From Crocodylus rhombifer (taxonomy: Eukaryota; Chordata; Crocodylia; Crocodylidae): 64,000 nucleotides of DNA. Where the stretch lies: NCBI GenBank assembly GCA_038503035.1, contig JAVSML010001155.1, forward strand, positions 124,001 through 188,000. Reading direction: 5' to 3'. Below, piece by piece: positions 49,438 to 62,079 of this stretch; position 1 is the first letter of the stretch, and the number at the start of each line of letters is the position of its first letter. Made by a program: the position numbers and the translations under genes. The notes beneath the pieces were generated by a model that saw only the letters and a program-made list of their open reading frames with translations, had not been told where the DNA came from and did not search any database.

Positions 49438-49559
49438 TGACAAAAACAAGGTATGTATTACACATTAGGGCATGTTGTACGTGAGAAAATACAGTGTCCT
49501 CTAAGACCAAAGTAAGTAGTAGCATTCGGCCCATTTCACAAATGTGGAAACTGAGCCAC

Positions 49560-51430
49560 GGTCTTCTTCGTCACGTCTCCAATCCAACTTTTCTATGGTC
49601 TGTTCCCAATATTCTGCATAGGCCACTGCTTCTGGTGTTGGTGTTGCCGGATCTTGTGGGGTTCACTGTGGTTCTACAGGTTATTACAGGAGATGATCCA
49701 TGGTTTGCTTCTCTTGCCAAACACATTGGTTGGTTGCACAGAGGCCCCATGATTTCATGAGAAAGTTGCATCTTCCAAGGCCCACTCTCAATCTCTTCAG
49801 GCTCTGCCACATATGCCATCTGTAGTTGGAGGTGGATGGTAACTTCTCACTGGCGGTAATTCCTTGCTGGCTCCATTTAACAGATTCGTCACCTAGTTTC
49901 TCCCATTCGTTTTGCCAGAGGGTAGTTCTGGCTGATTCTGGTGATGTGGTCAGTGGTATGGTAGAGGAAAAAAGCTATTTCTCGATGAGAGACAACAGTA
50001 CACTGATTGATGTCCATATGGCGGGTGGCGGTCGTCTGACTCTTGTACCTGCTGGTCAATGTCACCTGTTACTTTCCTCCCGATGTAAGGGGGCGCTATG
50101 ATGGACAGTGTGTATAGGCAGGGAACAGGGGTGAGTTTTAGGCAGCCTGTTATAATTCTACATGTATCATTTAGGGCAGCGTCAATATGTTTACTGTGAC
50201 CTGAGTGCCCCAGGTGGCACAGGCGTATTCAGCCACAGAGAAACAAAATGCTAAGGCAGTAGTGCATAGGGTGTATGGATGTGGTCCCCGCTTGGAATTT
50301 GCGAGCTTACACAGAACACTGTTTCATGTGTTGACCTTGGCTTTGGTATTTAATATGTGCTTTTGTAACAAAGTATATGATTCAGTGTTACTCCTAAATA
50401 GACTGGGTGTTTCTGATGTTCAAGACTCTGGTCACCCCAGGTGACACATTCAGGTGTCATTACGTATCCAAGTTTCTCAGATGGAAACTGCAGATTTGGG
50501 TTTTGCTAGAGTTAGGTTAGGGATCATTATTTAGGTAATAATTTGATATCTCATTCAGTGGATCTTCTCTGTGTCCTCAAATTCTTCTGCTGTGTGGTGA
50601 TACAGAGATCATCAGGATGGATGAAATGCTGACATTTGGCAGGAAGTAGGTGATCATTAACACAGATGTTCAATAAAAGTGGGGTGAGAATACTGCCTTG
50701 CGGTAAGCCATTCTTTTGGGAGCGCCTACCTTTCTGGCCATTTAGTTTCATTCAGACATGCCTGTTCTCCAAGAGGCTATGGATGGTCTGATCTAGATCT
50801 AAGTTGTCAGTCCAGTCAAAAGATACAGTTTGTGGATCATGATGCAGTGCTGGACAGGATCATACATAGCAGATAGGTCAACAAACGCTTCACCAGTGAT
50901 GAACTTCTGTTGGAAACCCTCTTCAATATGCTGTGTGAGGTTTAGCAGCTGGGCTGCACAGGATCAACCTCATCTAAAACCTGCTTGGTCTCACGAAGGT
51001 TTGGAATCTACCACGGGTGAAATTAACTGCAAGATAAGACGTTCATAGAGTTTATAGGTGGGAGATCAGTCTGTAACTTTTTGGTGATGAAATGTGTTGC
51101 CCTGGTTTGGGCAGAGCTATAACTCCTGACTTCCTCCATAGTGATGGTACTTGTTTACTCGTCGTGCATGTGTTGAATAGATGAAGAACCTATTGCCTTG
51201 CAAGAGGTCTTAGGTGTTGTATCATCTCAGTGAATACACTGTCTATTCCCGCTGCCTTCCCATGTTTCAGTAGCCCTATACCAACTGTCAGCCTGTGTTT
51301 ATGATGCTGTCCGTGCGTCTCCTGGGTAGACTTGGTTGCTGAAATCTGGTTTGGTTTTGGAGTGATTGATAGATTTCTCCTTCTACGAGATAAGCCTTCA
51401 GGAGTTGCCCAGAATGAACTGTGGGGAGGT
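49560..51430 (-). pseudogene. Second, older LINE remnant (jockey/CR1-like RT)
   Basis: Minus-strand fragments of a different non-LTR element. Near 50750-50910 the frame reads GEAFVDLSAMYDPVQH, a motif-A-like sequence. 50551-50751 carries QKNGLPQGSILTPLLLN and FIHPDDLCITTQ, the latter a damaged form of the usual F-I-Y-A-D-D box. Further 3', pieces such as NIAPPYIGRK-like and LPSR-type sequence around 49900-50150 and AEPEEIESGPWK near 49800 fit the C-terminal region of this LINE type. Many stops and frameshifts interrupt it. It is clearly more diverged than, and distinct from, the CR1 lying immediately downstream in the same orientation. Clade not assigned. Confidence 0.7.
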
Positions 51431-51545
51431 ATCTATCATGAGGCACACTTTCAACCTGCATGTATAGAGTTAAGTGCCTAATCTATAGTTAACAGAATAA
51501 AGTTGATAATTTTAAGCATCCAACATTATCAATTATGGACTATAT

Positions 51546-51846
51546 CAGTGGTTCTCAACCTTTTTCACGCTGGGTCCTGTTAGCATAACCAACCCGACCC
51601 ACAGAGTCTCTCTCTCTCTCTCTCTCCTCCCTTTTTTCCCCTCCAGTTGCTGCAACTGGCCCCCTCCCTCCCTCTCTCTCCTGCTCCTTTATGCTGCCCT
51701 GCTGTCTGCTGTCTGCTTGCCATGCCCCCTGCTGTGCACCTGGCTCCATGCAAACTTGCAGCATTTCCCTCAGACCTTCCCCGTGACCCTTTAAAATCTT
51801 CTTGTGACCCACTTCTGGGTCATGATTCACAGGTTGAGAAATGCTG
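51546..51846. mobile_element. hAT-type MITE with perfect 8-bp target duplication
   Basis: Ends cagtggttctcaacct (51546) and aggttgagaaatgctg (to 51846) are terminal inverted repeats with two mismatches. It is flanked by identical gactatat at 51538-51545 and 51847-51854. The interior has a (tc)n run at 51607-51626 and a GC-rich part; open frames of 91 and 69 codons on opposite strands are compositional. The perfect duplication suggests a comparatively recent insertion. The terminal phrase ttgtgacccacttctgggtc is typical of such hAT derivatives. Confidence 0.85.
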
Positions 51847-53764
51847 GACTATATGACTTAACAAAAGCCACGGAGGGAATCACCTTCAGAGCAAGAATTC
51901 CTTCGCTTAGTCCATGGGGACCGTATTCCTACAGGGCCATAAGATCTAGCTGAGTGCAGACAGATGAGCAATTAGGGGCTTACCATAGCCCTAGTATTGT
52001 CAGTGGTAGCCCAGCCAGGACTACTGTTTTCAGCTGTAAAACTGATCTGAACTTTTTCCATGCACTATTACAAAAATGTCAACACCAAGCATACAAAAAA
52101 AACCCCAAAATCGTGAGTCAAACCTAAAAAAATTATCAGGTTTGTTGAAAAGCCATTTTTTAAAATAACAGGTTTTTTCTATTTTCTATATGTTTCCTCA
52201 GTACATAGGATGCACATACATTTTCCATGCCTCTTTGCAACCAGGATAACTAGAGTCTGAGGCTTTAATGCAATCACGTGATTCCAGGACCTGAAGCATT
52301 AAGACACTAAATATCACAGATAATTCATGATAAAACTGCAGGAACTGGCAATTCTATGGTGGCTGTATTCTTGCTGTAACCCCAGACTCAGAACACAACC
52401 CCCCAGTTTTGTTTCTGCTTCATTTATAAGGCCCTTTACAGAAGAGAAGGTCATAAACTGGCCTTCTGTTTCAAATCAAAGCTGGGATTCTCCTTTACAC
52501 AGGGTGCCATACTCACATGCTTTGCATTACCATGGAAAAACTGCTTGCTATATAGCTTCTCTGGGTACACAACTCACTTTCACTGCACAAACACTTACGA
52601 GACCTCTGCTGCAGAATGAAGCCTTACTACTTCATGAATATGAATATAAACCCCGAGACTGACTGCACCAGCTAAAAATTTAGCCGTGTAAATCTCAGAC
52701 ATTTTGGTTCGCCAATATTTTTTCAAGCTTCTTTGTGCATTAGCAAATTTGCATTTGAAACCCCACAATCACACTCCTGAGTTTATAGTTTGAACAAATG
52801 TTAGAAACTCAAAGCGAAATTCAGCTGAAACCACTAAATTTTGTCTGGTTTGGGTTCAAAATCATGGGAAACCACAGAGTTTTGCATAGTTTCCAGCTGA
52901 AAACAAAAACTGGCCCAGGTTCTCTTGAAAATCAGCTCAAGTTTGCTGAACTTCTGCGATCAATTCTTCTGGCAGACCTAGCTCTTATTTTGGACAGATG
53001 ACAAAACCCCAAATGAGTGGGACCCTGTGGAAAGAAACTCATATTACACAAGCTTCACACCCCACTGCAGCATGTTCACAAAACCAATCCAACTGCTGTG
53101 CAAACCTGATACATTATTGTCACCAAGACCAAAAGGAATGAGCTCAACATTTTCCTTGAAATGATGACAAGATATAAAAAGTGAGCTAGTCTGTTTTAGA
53201 AAAAAGATGAACTGTAAAACTATCCCAACTGTCAAAAAGTATCCAATGCACGTGCACATGCACGTGCGTACCCACATGCACACGGCCTTCACTTTGGAAA
53301 AACAAAAAACAAATCCAGTCTTCTTGTATGCTGTGGGTTATTCTTAGCTGGCTCTGATATTTCTATCATCAAGAAGCGTATAACAATGTTATCATACTAA
53401 CAAATTCCAAAGACTTCACGTAAGCTGGTGAGTGCCATAAAAATCAAAAGGGTCTTACTGATCACATTGTTTTAGTTTTTATTAGCCAGACTAAAGCTGT
53501 GAAAACAATGGGACTGGAAGGAGAAAAGGCAGTTTGATGAATTGCAGGTGGCTACAGATAGGAAGGCAAAAAGCAGGCAAGTGCTCTGAATTTTTCTGAC
53601 CTTTTGCACAGCTCCAACTTGCATATAGCACAGCATTTACAGACTGTGCGCCTGTACCTTCTAGGTGATTTCCCTGAATTATTATAGTAAATGACATGAA
53701 GGTATAGATGGGTAGCAACTATTAGAAGGCAGGGTAGATTTGCACCTTATAAACTACTCCTTCC

Positions 53765-54085
53765 CAGGTGGCACTAGGCATCCTGCTGGCTACAGGAGCC
53801 TGCTGAAGGCAGAAGCAGAGAGGGGCCTGATCCTGCTTTTAGCAGAGCCTCCCTGCCTGTCCTGTGGCTACGGGGAAAGCTGCCGGTGAGCTGGGCAGCC
53901 CCTGAGCTGAGGGAGGACCCAGTCCTTCTCTCCGCAGTGGCTGCACCCCAGGGCTGGCCAGGCAGGCTGCCAGCAGGCCACGTGCTGCCCGAGCTCCCAG
54001 GGCACCAACGCAACTTCCTGCCAGCACACTGCCTGTCCCACAAGCCTGCCTGGGTTTCCAGCACCTCGCACACCAAGGCGAGTTG
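53765..54085. other. GC-rich block of unknown nature
   Basis: An abrupt GC-rich island (about 320 bp) with overlapping open frames on both strands (up to 100 codons minus, 80 plus). No domain, splice pattern or terminal inverted repeat was recognised. The composition contrast and sharp edges resemble the GC-rich interiors of the other non-autonomous elements here, so an unidentified transposable element is the likeliest explanation. A lineage-specific exon is possible but unsupported. Confidence 0.3.
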
Positions 54086-54430
54086 GACTTCTACAAAACT
54101 TATATGCTGTATTGACCAGTCACCATAAAATATGGTAACTAAATCAAAGCTGCCTATGCTTTTATAATATAGAGCTTATTTCTTCAGATGCTGAGAAGGG
54201 ACTGTAGGAAGCAGAGTTTCTAAACAGAAAGCAGTGATTAGAATATAAAGGGTAGGGAAGGGGAGAAAAAAGGAGGGAGCACTGCGGAGAGAGGCAGGGT
54301 AGGTACAAGAGGAAAAAAAAATTAAAGCAGTACCTGTCTCTGGAAATCACTACCTAGTTTCACCAGGCTAGACATAAGGTCCTGCCTACCTTACAGACTG
54401 CCTAGGCTGTGGGGTGGATCTAGTGAAACC

Positions 54431-54752
54431 TCACTATGGCTGTGCTGCATGTGAGCTCTCAGTGTGGGGTCTCACTAGAGCCCCTGCTTTTCTGAGGCTC
54501 TGCAGCCCAGGGGATGAGCACTGTCACTGCCACCTGGCCCCCTTTTTCTCCTGCTGCTGGATTCAGTGGGGAGGGATGGGGAAGGACAAACAGCAGCAAC
54601 ATTCACCCCTTGCTGCAGAGCCACATGAAAGCAGTGGCTCCGACCAGACCCTACCCCGATCAGCTGGGGAGCTCAGAGGTCAGCATGTGCCCACACTGAC
54701 CACACTGTGAGCTCAGAGATCGTGGCACATGCACGGCACAGCCATAATTGGG
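54431..54752. mobile_element. Foldback/MITE with ~40-bp inverted ends
   Basis: The left end tcactatggctgtgctgcat followed by gtgagctctcagtgtgg is mirrored at the right by ccacactgtgagctcagag ... ggcacatgcacggcacagccataa. The right arm contains an extra repeated cacactgac. The interior is GC-rich with no coding capacity; the 98- and 61-codon plus-strand frames are compositional. The superfamily and target duplication are not resolved. Confidence 0.55.
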
Positions 54753-55009
54753 GGAAGGGTCAGTCCTCTTGCTCCATTCCTGTATCTATTGGCCTCTGCC
54801 TACGTCTGCCTACGTCTCTCTGAATCATTTAGGTGCCGCCCTGCCTTGCCTATTTTCTCATCTGATACTGGGGCAATTGAGATAAACTGAAGGGTTTAAA
54901 TTAAGAGAGCCCTGGCTGAAACGTGAAAGGAGTGTCGGCAGGAAGCAGACTTGACTCTGCAGTGCATTTTCTCTCCAGGCCAGGGCCCTGATTCCCTGCT
55001 GGTATCACC

Positions 55010-55195
55010 ACTGGGGATACAAATTGTGGGATCTCCATCCCGGGAAGTTTTCAAGAGCAGGCTGGACAGACAGTTGTCTGGAGTGGTTTAGTCAGGGACA
55101 ATCCTGCCTTGAGGAAGGGGTTGGATTAGAGAAGCTTGCAAGGTCCTTTCCAGGCCTTCTTTCCTCTTATTCTATAGCAGAAGAGTGGAGTGTAA
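55010..55195 (+). mobile_element. CR1 3' end fragment (old)
   Basis: ggatctccatcccgggaagt, ttttcaagagcaggctggac, aagtcctttccaggcc-like words and a terminal cttattctatag follow the order of a CR1 3' end in plus orientation. Diverged and 5'-truncated. Confidence 0.65.
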
Positions 55196-55541
55196 AATCC
55201 CAACTGTAAGGTATGCTGCAGCCCTATCCATTTTTCCAAGCTCTCTCTAAGGGGAAGTGTCAGGGTAAAAGAAATGAAGTAGAAACTAACACCCCAGAGA
55301 CCCTTGCTCATCTCTGTGATTTTATATTGAAGATTTTATATGGGGGAAGGCGGTAATGGTTATCTTGACAGAAAGGATTAGGCAGACAAGAGACAAGATT
55401 AGGCTAAAAGCAGTGTGGTGGGAAGGTAGGAAACTGCACCAGTATGTTCAAAATAACCAGACTTTGAGGTTAGCGAGATCAACAATTTGGTCCTGAACTG
55501 GAATACAGGATGAAGTTAGGGTTAACAGGGCTAAGCCCATG

Positions 55542-56200
55542 GGCTAGGGACAGAAGTTACACATAAACCAGTTTAAGCGATCAGAAACCAGTTTAAACCT
55601 GTAACAGAAGACCGGACCCTGCCTAGTAGGAGGAAGGGGAGGAGGGAAGCCCTTGAAGGCTTTTCCTTACACTCCCACTTGAGCGGAGGGGGGAAGGAGT
55701 GTAACCAGGCCCCAGCCCAGCCTGGTCAACTAAGTATGATGGGGGGAGTTTAACCCCCCCCAGCCCACACCGACCCCAGCTAGGATCTGCCTGGCCAAGG
55801 CTGGGGGGTGAGGGGAAAATCCTCAGGGACTCCCCCCCGCCACTCCAGCGGAGACAGAGTGAGTGCCCAGGCGCTGGCCTGGCTGGCTGAGTATGACGGG
55901 CGAGGGGGAACTCAGCTGGCCATGCCATAGCCTGGACCTACCCCCCCATTTCCACTTGAGCCTGCGGCGGGGGGACTTCGGAGGGCTTCCCTCCCCTTTG
56001 GCAGTGGCTGGCAGGTTGGGAGGCATGCTCTAGTACTCTCAGCTTCTGGCCCAAACCACTGCAGGCATGTGGCTGGATTTCCAGAATCAAAAGTGAATGT
56101 CTGTTCCCTCGCTTATCGGTGGAATCTATTCAGCTTAGACTAACCTGCAAAAATTGAATCGATTCAGCCTCAGGCTTTTTGACCGTCTATACTTAGCTTA
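55542..56200. mobile_element. Miniature DNA transposon, ggctaggg family, copy C (degraded)
   Basis: The left end ggctagggacagaagttaca then cataaaccagtttaagcgat, and the right end gcaaaaattgaatcgattca then ggctttttgaccgtctatacttagc, match copies A and B, but the right terminus has several substitutions. It is about 660 bp, shorter than the other copies, with a different GC-rich interior (55610-56030). Open frames there (to 101 codons, minus) are compositional. Confidence 0.65.
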
Positions 56201-59200
56201 GACAGTGTAAAGCAAAAGGCCCTTTGTAGCGGAAGACTTCTCTGACACACTTGACTTCCTAGGTACAGTGATTTTTCCAAACAGGGAAACAGAAGTAAGA
56301 ATTAAAAACATACTGACTGAAAACAAATGCATGCAAAACTTCCCCCACGGACATGAAGTACCAGCAGCAAGCACTGTCTGAATGTTAATGCTTAACAAAT
56401 TTTGCATCAGTACCAGATATTAACTACACACGCTTCAGCTTCCATGCATCTAAGACAATAAGATTATTTGTAAACAAAGTCTGTCATCACATTGACATGT
56501 GAGTCACATGGCATGCTAATTGGAGACTTGCTGATGTCACATTCAAATTTCCCATGATTACGGAGTGTAATGCAATGCGACAGGCTGAAATAATTACATG
56601 CTGCCTGCCTGGGCCGGATTTGCTTCTCGAAGTGCTGTGCTGCCTCACAAACGCATCTGCACACATGTTGAGGGCTAGCCCATAAAAGCACATACAAATG
56701 TGAGTCAACTCCACACATCTATGACTCTTGAAATGTCAGATGTACTGACAGTTGTAGTCACTTTGTATAAAGGCACTGGTCCATTTAGCTCTGCAAATCT
56801 CTCTGACCGGCTCATTCCAAATACTACCTATATATGCTTGAGCTTTTCCATATGATCCAGCTTTCCACCTCCAGAAATGCTCAGCAACGGGTTCAGAATC
56901 AGAAAGGCAAAAGAGGGAACCGTGACAGAATGGAGACCGAGTAAAATCAGAACGTAAGAGTTAAATATTGGGAGTTCTGTCACTCTGGACCTCTCCCCGA
57001 GCAGTCTTCGCTGGGAGATGCTAGCAAAATACAAGTGTGCTGAAAACCTGGAAAGGAGCCACAACTCAAAGCCACAGAGAAAGCGCCTGTCTCTCTAATT
57101 GCTGTGCTCAGAGTTATCCAGCACAGGGCTCAGAACTCAGACTAATCCTACTTTCCATATTCCAGAGAAAAGCAAACTAGTTCATGTCCAAATATACAGA
57201 AAGTACAAAGGGAGGAGTGATAGCTGGCATACAGGAGACAGGGTTTGCAAGAGGCCTTGGATAGGTTTGGGAAAATGGGTGCTTACTGGACGGCACTTTG
57301 CAAAGCTGAAAAATGCATGTGAGGAAAACTAACAAGAAAATACAAGAAAAAGAAAATGTCTTAGTTAAGTGGGAAAGAAAAAGAAAGAACATTAAAGAGT
57401 CCTGGCAAAGAGACTGTCCAAATATTGGAAGATACTACAAAGCACTCACTTCTAACAAAATGTTTACACTTTATTGATCTTCCTCTAGAGGCCCAGAAGA
57501 TACCTTTTCACTGGAAAAAGGGACAGACAAATCAGTGGCAGTACCTGTGTTAAAAGTGTGAGTAGTTTAATATACTTGCAAAACAGCAAGAGGTACTTGC
57601 AACTGGGCAAGGGAATGGATTATTTGAATACTTTGTTTTTATATTCATGTACGGCAGCCCTTTACATTTATTCCTCAAGTCACAAACAGCTTAACTGATG
57701 CCAAAAGTTCAACTAGGCTGATTCAGAGCCTGGCTCTCTACTCCTTTGTGACTAGCGTAGTTTCCGACAGCTAAGCCATGGACGGTTAAATACTGTAAAA
57801 TCCACCCGCTTCGCTCCCTCGGCTTCGGTGCAGGGGTGCAGTGATTCAGACCCAGTAGGTATAATCCCAGTTCCAATGCAGATAATGTCAAAACTCCTAT
57901 TAAACTCTCAGGGGCATGCTAATTCTTTGAGCATGGTGAACCTCTTACCTTAATTTAGTTTACTCTTAAGTGGGAACTTCCTGAATGTGTCAATCGTGGG
58001 CTCAATCCTGCAGTCCTTATGCAGGCAAAAGTCTCAGAGAATTCTCTTTTTTGATTTCAGTTGAGACTCAAAAATATGTTCCCTGATAACTAGAAAAATA
58101 TCACCTTAACAATGCTTATTCTTGAGGGACAGCAAGGTGGACGGGCTGAAGAATAGCTTGAAAAAGAACGCGGGCTCTGGAGTGCAGGGATGGGGAGAGG
58201 AAGGTGGGGAGGGAGGCAAATCCATACTCAGATGCAGTAGTGGTGTGCCTGTGCTGGCTGAGGGGGGAAAAGCAAGGAAGATATGTTTGGTCATATCTCT
58301 TCTTGTCAATGTAAAGGTGATCCAGTTAAAGATATGACCAGACAAACCTTCCTTCTTCATAGACTCAGCACACTTTAATTACATGTAAATCAGCTTCAGC
58401 TATTTTTTCCCTTTGTGTTGTAATCCTTTGTGCAATATCTGAATGAGGCACAAAAGACAAATTAGCTCGTTTTGAGATGAGGAAGCTGCAAAATCACACA
58501 TTTTGACACAGAATTCATTTTGATCCCCCAAATCCCATTTCCAAACAGCAAAGGACTGTAACAGCATGGGGCCTCAGCTCTCAAAATCCCCGCAAGCAGA
58601 TTATCTGGGAAGGAGGTGCACGTGCCATATTTCACTCAACAAGACTTAAAATATTTAATACAGTATTTACTGGGCAGGCAAAAATAAGATCAAGTCAACT
58701 ATTTTCTAAGGAGTCAACGTTCTTTTCAGGCTTCTTACTAATCTTGCCAATTTCCAGCTGCAAGAATAGTGCACTGCGAAAATTAAAAAAACATGTCTAG
58801 GTCAATTTTAACTTTTTGGATTGTTGTCTGGCCTACACCTATGGAAAAAGAAACAGATTTATTTTTCCGAGTAGCACTGCCCTGATGCTAATGAAGATTT
58901 TTGTGATTTATTTTACATGGAATAACACGGCTTAATTGCGTAAATGATCTGGCTTAATACAGGTATGAAAAAGAGCCCAAACCAAGGACCTGACCAAGGA
59001 GAAATTTCATCATTTGAGCACAAGCTCCAAGAGTGCCTGGACAGCAAACCAGCTCTTGGCCCATCTTTTAAGAACTGTTCTCAGGAGACATTATACCAAT
59101 ATACAAAGGGGGAGAAGAGCGCAATCTGGCCCCACGTCCATGAACTGTGAGTATTTCTAAGCCCATGGAAGGTTGGAGGTCTATAATAATGGTGATATTT

Positions 59201-59984
59201 TGCCAAACCGATTAATATGGAATATGATACAATCTACTCCAAGCACCTAAAGGCAGCACATCTGGGAATGACATCATGACATTTAGTCATGAAAGCTCCC
59301 ATGGTACTTTTTGAAGAATGAGTATTAGTTCTCATGTCCCAGCCAGATTCCAGTAGTTACAGGAATTCATCCAAAATTCTCAAACCAATTATAAGTGGAT
59401 AAAGAATTGTCTTTGTGTCCTGTCCTAAAACAGTTCTGGTGAACTATCCAATAAGTGCTTTTTCCTTTGAAATGGAGGCCTGTCAGTGGTAGATACTGTA
59501 TATAGTGTAGATACTATATATAGACAAGACCTGTGTTTTTCAGCTACCTCTGCTGGGGAGAAGAGGACTGACTGGGGAAGCTTTTCCCTCAGCACATCTG
59601 TGCAGCAGCAAGACTGCAGGATAGTACTCAAGCATTATGCTGAGCACAAGAAGACGCCAGCTAATGGACTATGCATCATTCCTGCATTCCAAGGACTTGC
59701 GTTCTGCCATGTTTTATTGGTCTCCTTGTTTTCAAGCTTTTCCTTGCAACTACAAGCACTAGAAATATATTTATTTCATTAAACAAATGACTCCAAGAGC
59801 TAAGTCTTTAAAGAAAGACTCACCATACAACTGCAAGAATTGGCAATACTGTATGAACCAATAAGAGAAGTCTGCTATATCTGAAGAAGAGGAGGGAGAG
59901 GAAAAATGCCCTCCCTCTCCCCTGACTATGTTGACAGCTTAGCTTTTATCAGAAACTCATTGATGCAATTCCCACCTCTCCATC

Positions 59985-60495
59985 CCTCACCTTCTGGTCC
60001 ACTTCTGGGTCCACTGCTGAGTGCATGGAGGGGCCCCAGTACGCCCTCCCAGCTTGGCAATCGGCTGTGGGGGGATGCCGGGTGCCCCCCAGACCCAAGA
60101 GGCACCAATTGCCAAGCTGGAGGAATGCAAAGGGGGCCCCCAGGGTGCTCCCTGGTGGACCCAGAAGTGGACCAAAAGTGCTTCTGGTCCATTTGTGGGT
60201 CTGCTGCCGAGCATGCTGGGGAGCCCCCCATGTTCCTGCGGGATGCTCCATCTATCCCAGCATCTCAGCATTTATGAGCCGCCTGGTACCTTGAGGTATG
60301 TAGAAAAAACATTTAAAGCTGTGTCTGTGGCCGAATCATCAAATCTTTCCGAATCTCTCCGAATCGATTCGGAGGGTTCCGATTCAATTCAGATTAAAGG
60401 GTCTCCTGATTCCATTCGGATTCAGAGATTCAGCCACTGAACTGGGCTGAATCTCCGCTGAATCGAATCAGCAACCAAAGCTTCACACAGCCGTA
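59985..60495. mobile_element. Foldback element, copy 2 (truncated)
   Basis: Shares with copy 1 the words cttctggtccacttctgggt, ggcaccaattgccaagc versus ggaagcaccagtcac, a dyad near 60157-60200 built on agaagtggacc / ggtcca, aagctgtgtctgtggccgaat, and the end cttcacacagccgta. The outer left half present in copy 1 is missing. Several overlapping frames on both strands (up to 139 codons) have no protein character. Confidence 0.6.
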
Positions 60496-61530
60496 CTTTC
60501 TAAGGCAGGATCATCCCTATCCAAATACATTGTCTAATCTATTAGCCAAACTACCATCAACACAGACCCAACCACAACACATAACACCTTAGCCTGCCAC
60601 AGGTAAAGCAGGGGGACATTGGCAACCAATGTTCTGCTGCTGCAAAGGTTGTTAAAATATACCTCCTTTACAGAGGAGGCAAAATCCCCCACAGTCCATA
60701 GTCTGACCACAGAATCCCTCCGAAGCCCCGAAGGCATAAAATCCATGAAACCCCTTAAACACAGGACACAATATTTTCTTTTTCCAAAATCCAAGCATCC
60801 AAAGCTATTCAAAACATCTTCGCAGAATTTTTCATTAATTGAATCTCTGACACTAATTTAGCCCTTAGAAATGGATGTTTTTCTTTATATCTGTAATGGT
60901 TACCATTGGACTACACACAAATAAAAACTGCTTTGAGCAGAGGATTCTGGGACCAGTACACATGGCCCCTGCTGTGATATTAAACTTCAGGGTATATGCT
61001 TGCTAGCAGTGAGATCCAGCAGAACTATCAGAAAGAAGCAGCACAAGTCTCTATTTACTACAAACGGCCAGATCATAGCACTGAAACAGCCGAGGACACA
61101 TTAACTGACTCAACAAACATTTTCTAGCTCTCTTTATCATTGTAATTGCATATACCTATAAGAAATTATCCGGAACAACATATCTTTTCTTTACATTCAG
61201 AAGTCTTTGGTGTCTTATTCTATACATTCAGCTACTCCACATTGCTCTGTACAGAGCATACCATACTTGCAAATGCACACTCGCGCAGCTACAAAAGTTG
61301 CAGTTGTGGCACAGAAATGACAGCTGCTTGATGGTACAAATATCCATACTGGAAAAACAGGTGATAATAAAATCTTAAAGCATACGCAAGTACTAAGCAA
61401 CCCATTTATGATTTGCCAGCAGCTGTTCTAATGACCCCACCCTGCTTGCCACAGGTATTAATTTGAAGTATGCTACCCACCCTAAACTTCCACATACAGG
61501 CATGTACCCACAAGCGTGCTGGCTTTTACC

Positions 61531-61552
61531 CACCCACCCACCCACTCTCCCA
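61531..61552. repeat. Short (CACC)n/(ACCC)n microsatellite
   Basis: cccacccacccacccact-like run within tttacccacccacccaccca. Simple sequence only. Confidence 0.8.
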
Positions 61553-62079
61553 CACATGCGTTATCCCAACTTCTTTCAAAGCTTTTGAGCTACTCCAGAC
61601 CAGGCTGAAAATGAATACAGAAAAGTTCAACACAGACTATTAAACCTCCATTCTGTATAGAAAAAGGAAAGGAAAGGAAGAGACTCTGGGGGAGAAGTGG
61701 GGTGGGGAAGAGAATTATGAAAGATGGGTTATAGTTTCATGTTATCATTTTACAGAATGAAATTTCTAAAAGAGACTAAGAGAAAAACCATGCTCTTAAT
61801 TAAATCTTTTTGCAGTCTTGTGACTTTTATTGTGCACTTTTTGTTCTGAAAATTCTAACATAACTGTGCAGAATTACATAAAAGTAAAGTAAAACCCCTC
61901 CTTTTCCACCATGATGCATAATATTAAGGGGTGGGGAACAGAGATCTACCTATTCATGGGGAGCATATTCTCTATCTATTCATGTAAGGTGGTCTTTTTC
62001 TCTTTTTTATAACACCAAGAAAGAATATAACTAAGTAGAGCATTATTGCCCTCTAAAATACATAAGCTTTTCACTGTAC

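Larger units (their letters stand above)
37444..62079 (-). other. TACC2: TACC2 intron, largest in the window
   Basis: About 24.6 kb between the 111-nt and 126-nt exons. It holds a compound microsatellite, tandem duplications, two adjacent LINEs in minus orientation, several hAT-type elements, the third ggctaggg element and the truncated foldback copy. The stretches 37870-42700, 42800-44790, 44890-46490, 51850-53760, 56210-59900 and 60500-62070 have only short open frames without domains. One splice-acceptor-linked frame near 40411-40526 is listed separately as doubtful. Confidence 0.6.

Noticed and set aside
55623..56026. Minus-strand frames of up to 101 codons
   Set aside because: They fall in the GC-rich interior of the third ggctaggg element; no protein family.
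59906..60440. Several overlapping frames up to 139 codons, both strands
   Set aside because: All lie in the truncated foldback element and follow its palindromic, GC-rich sequence.
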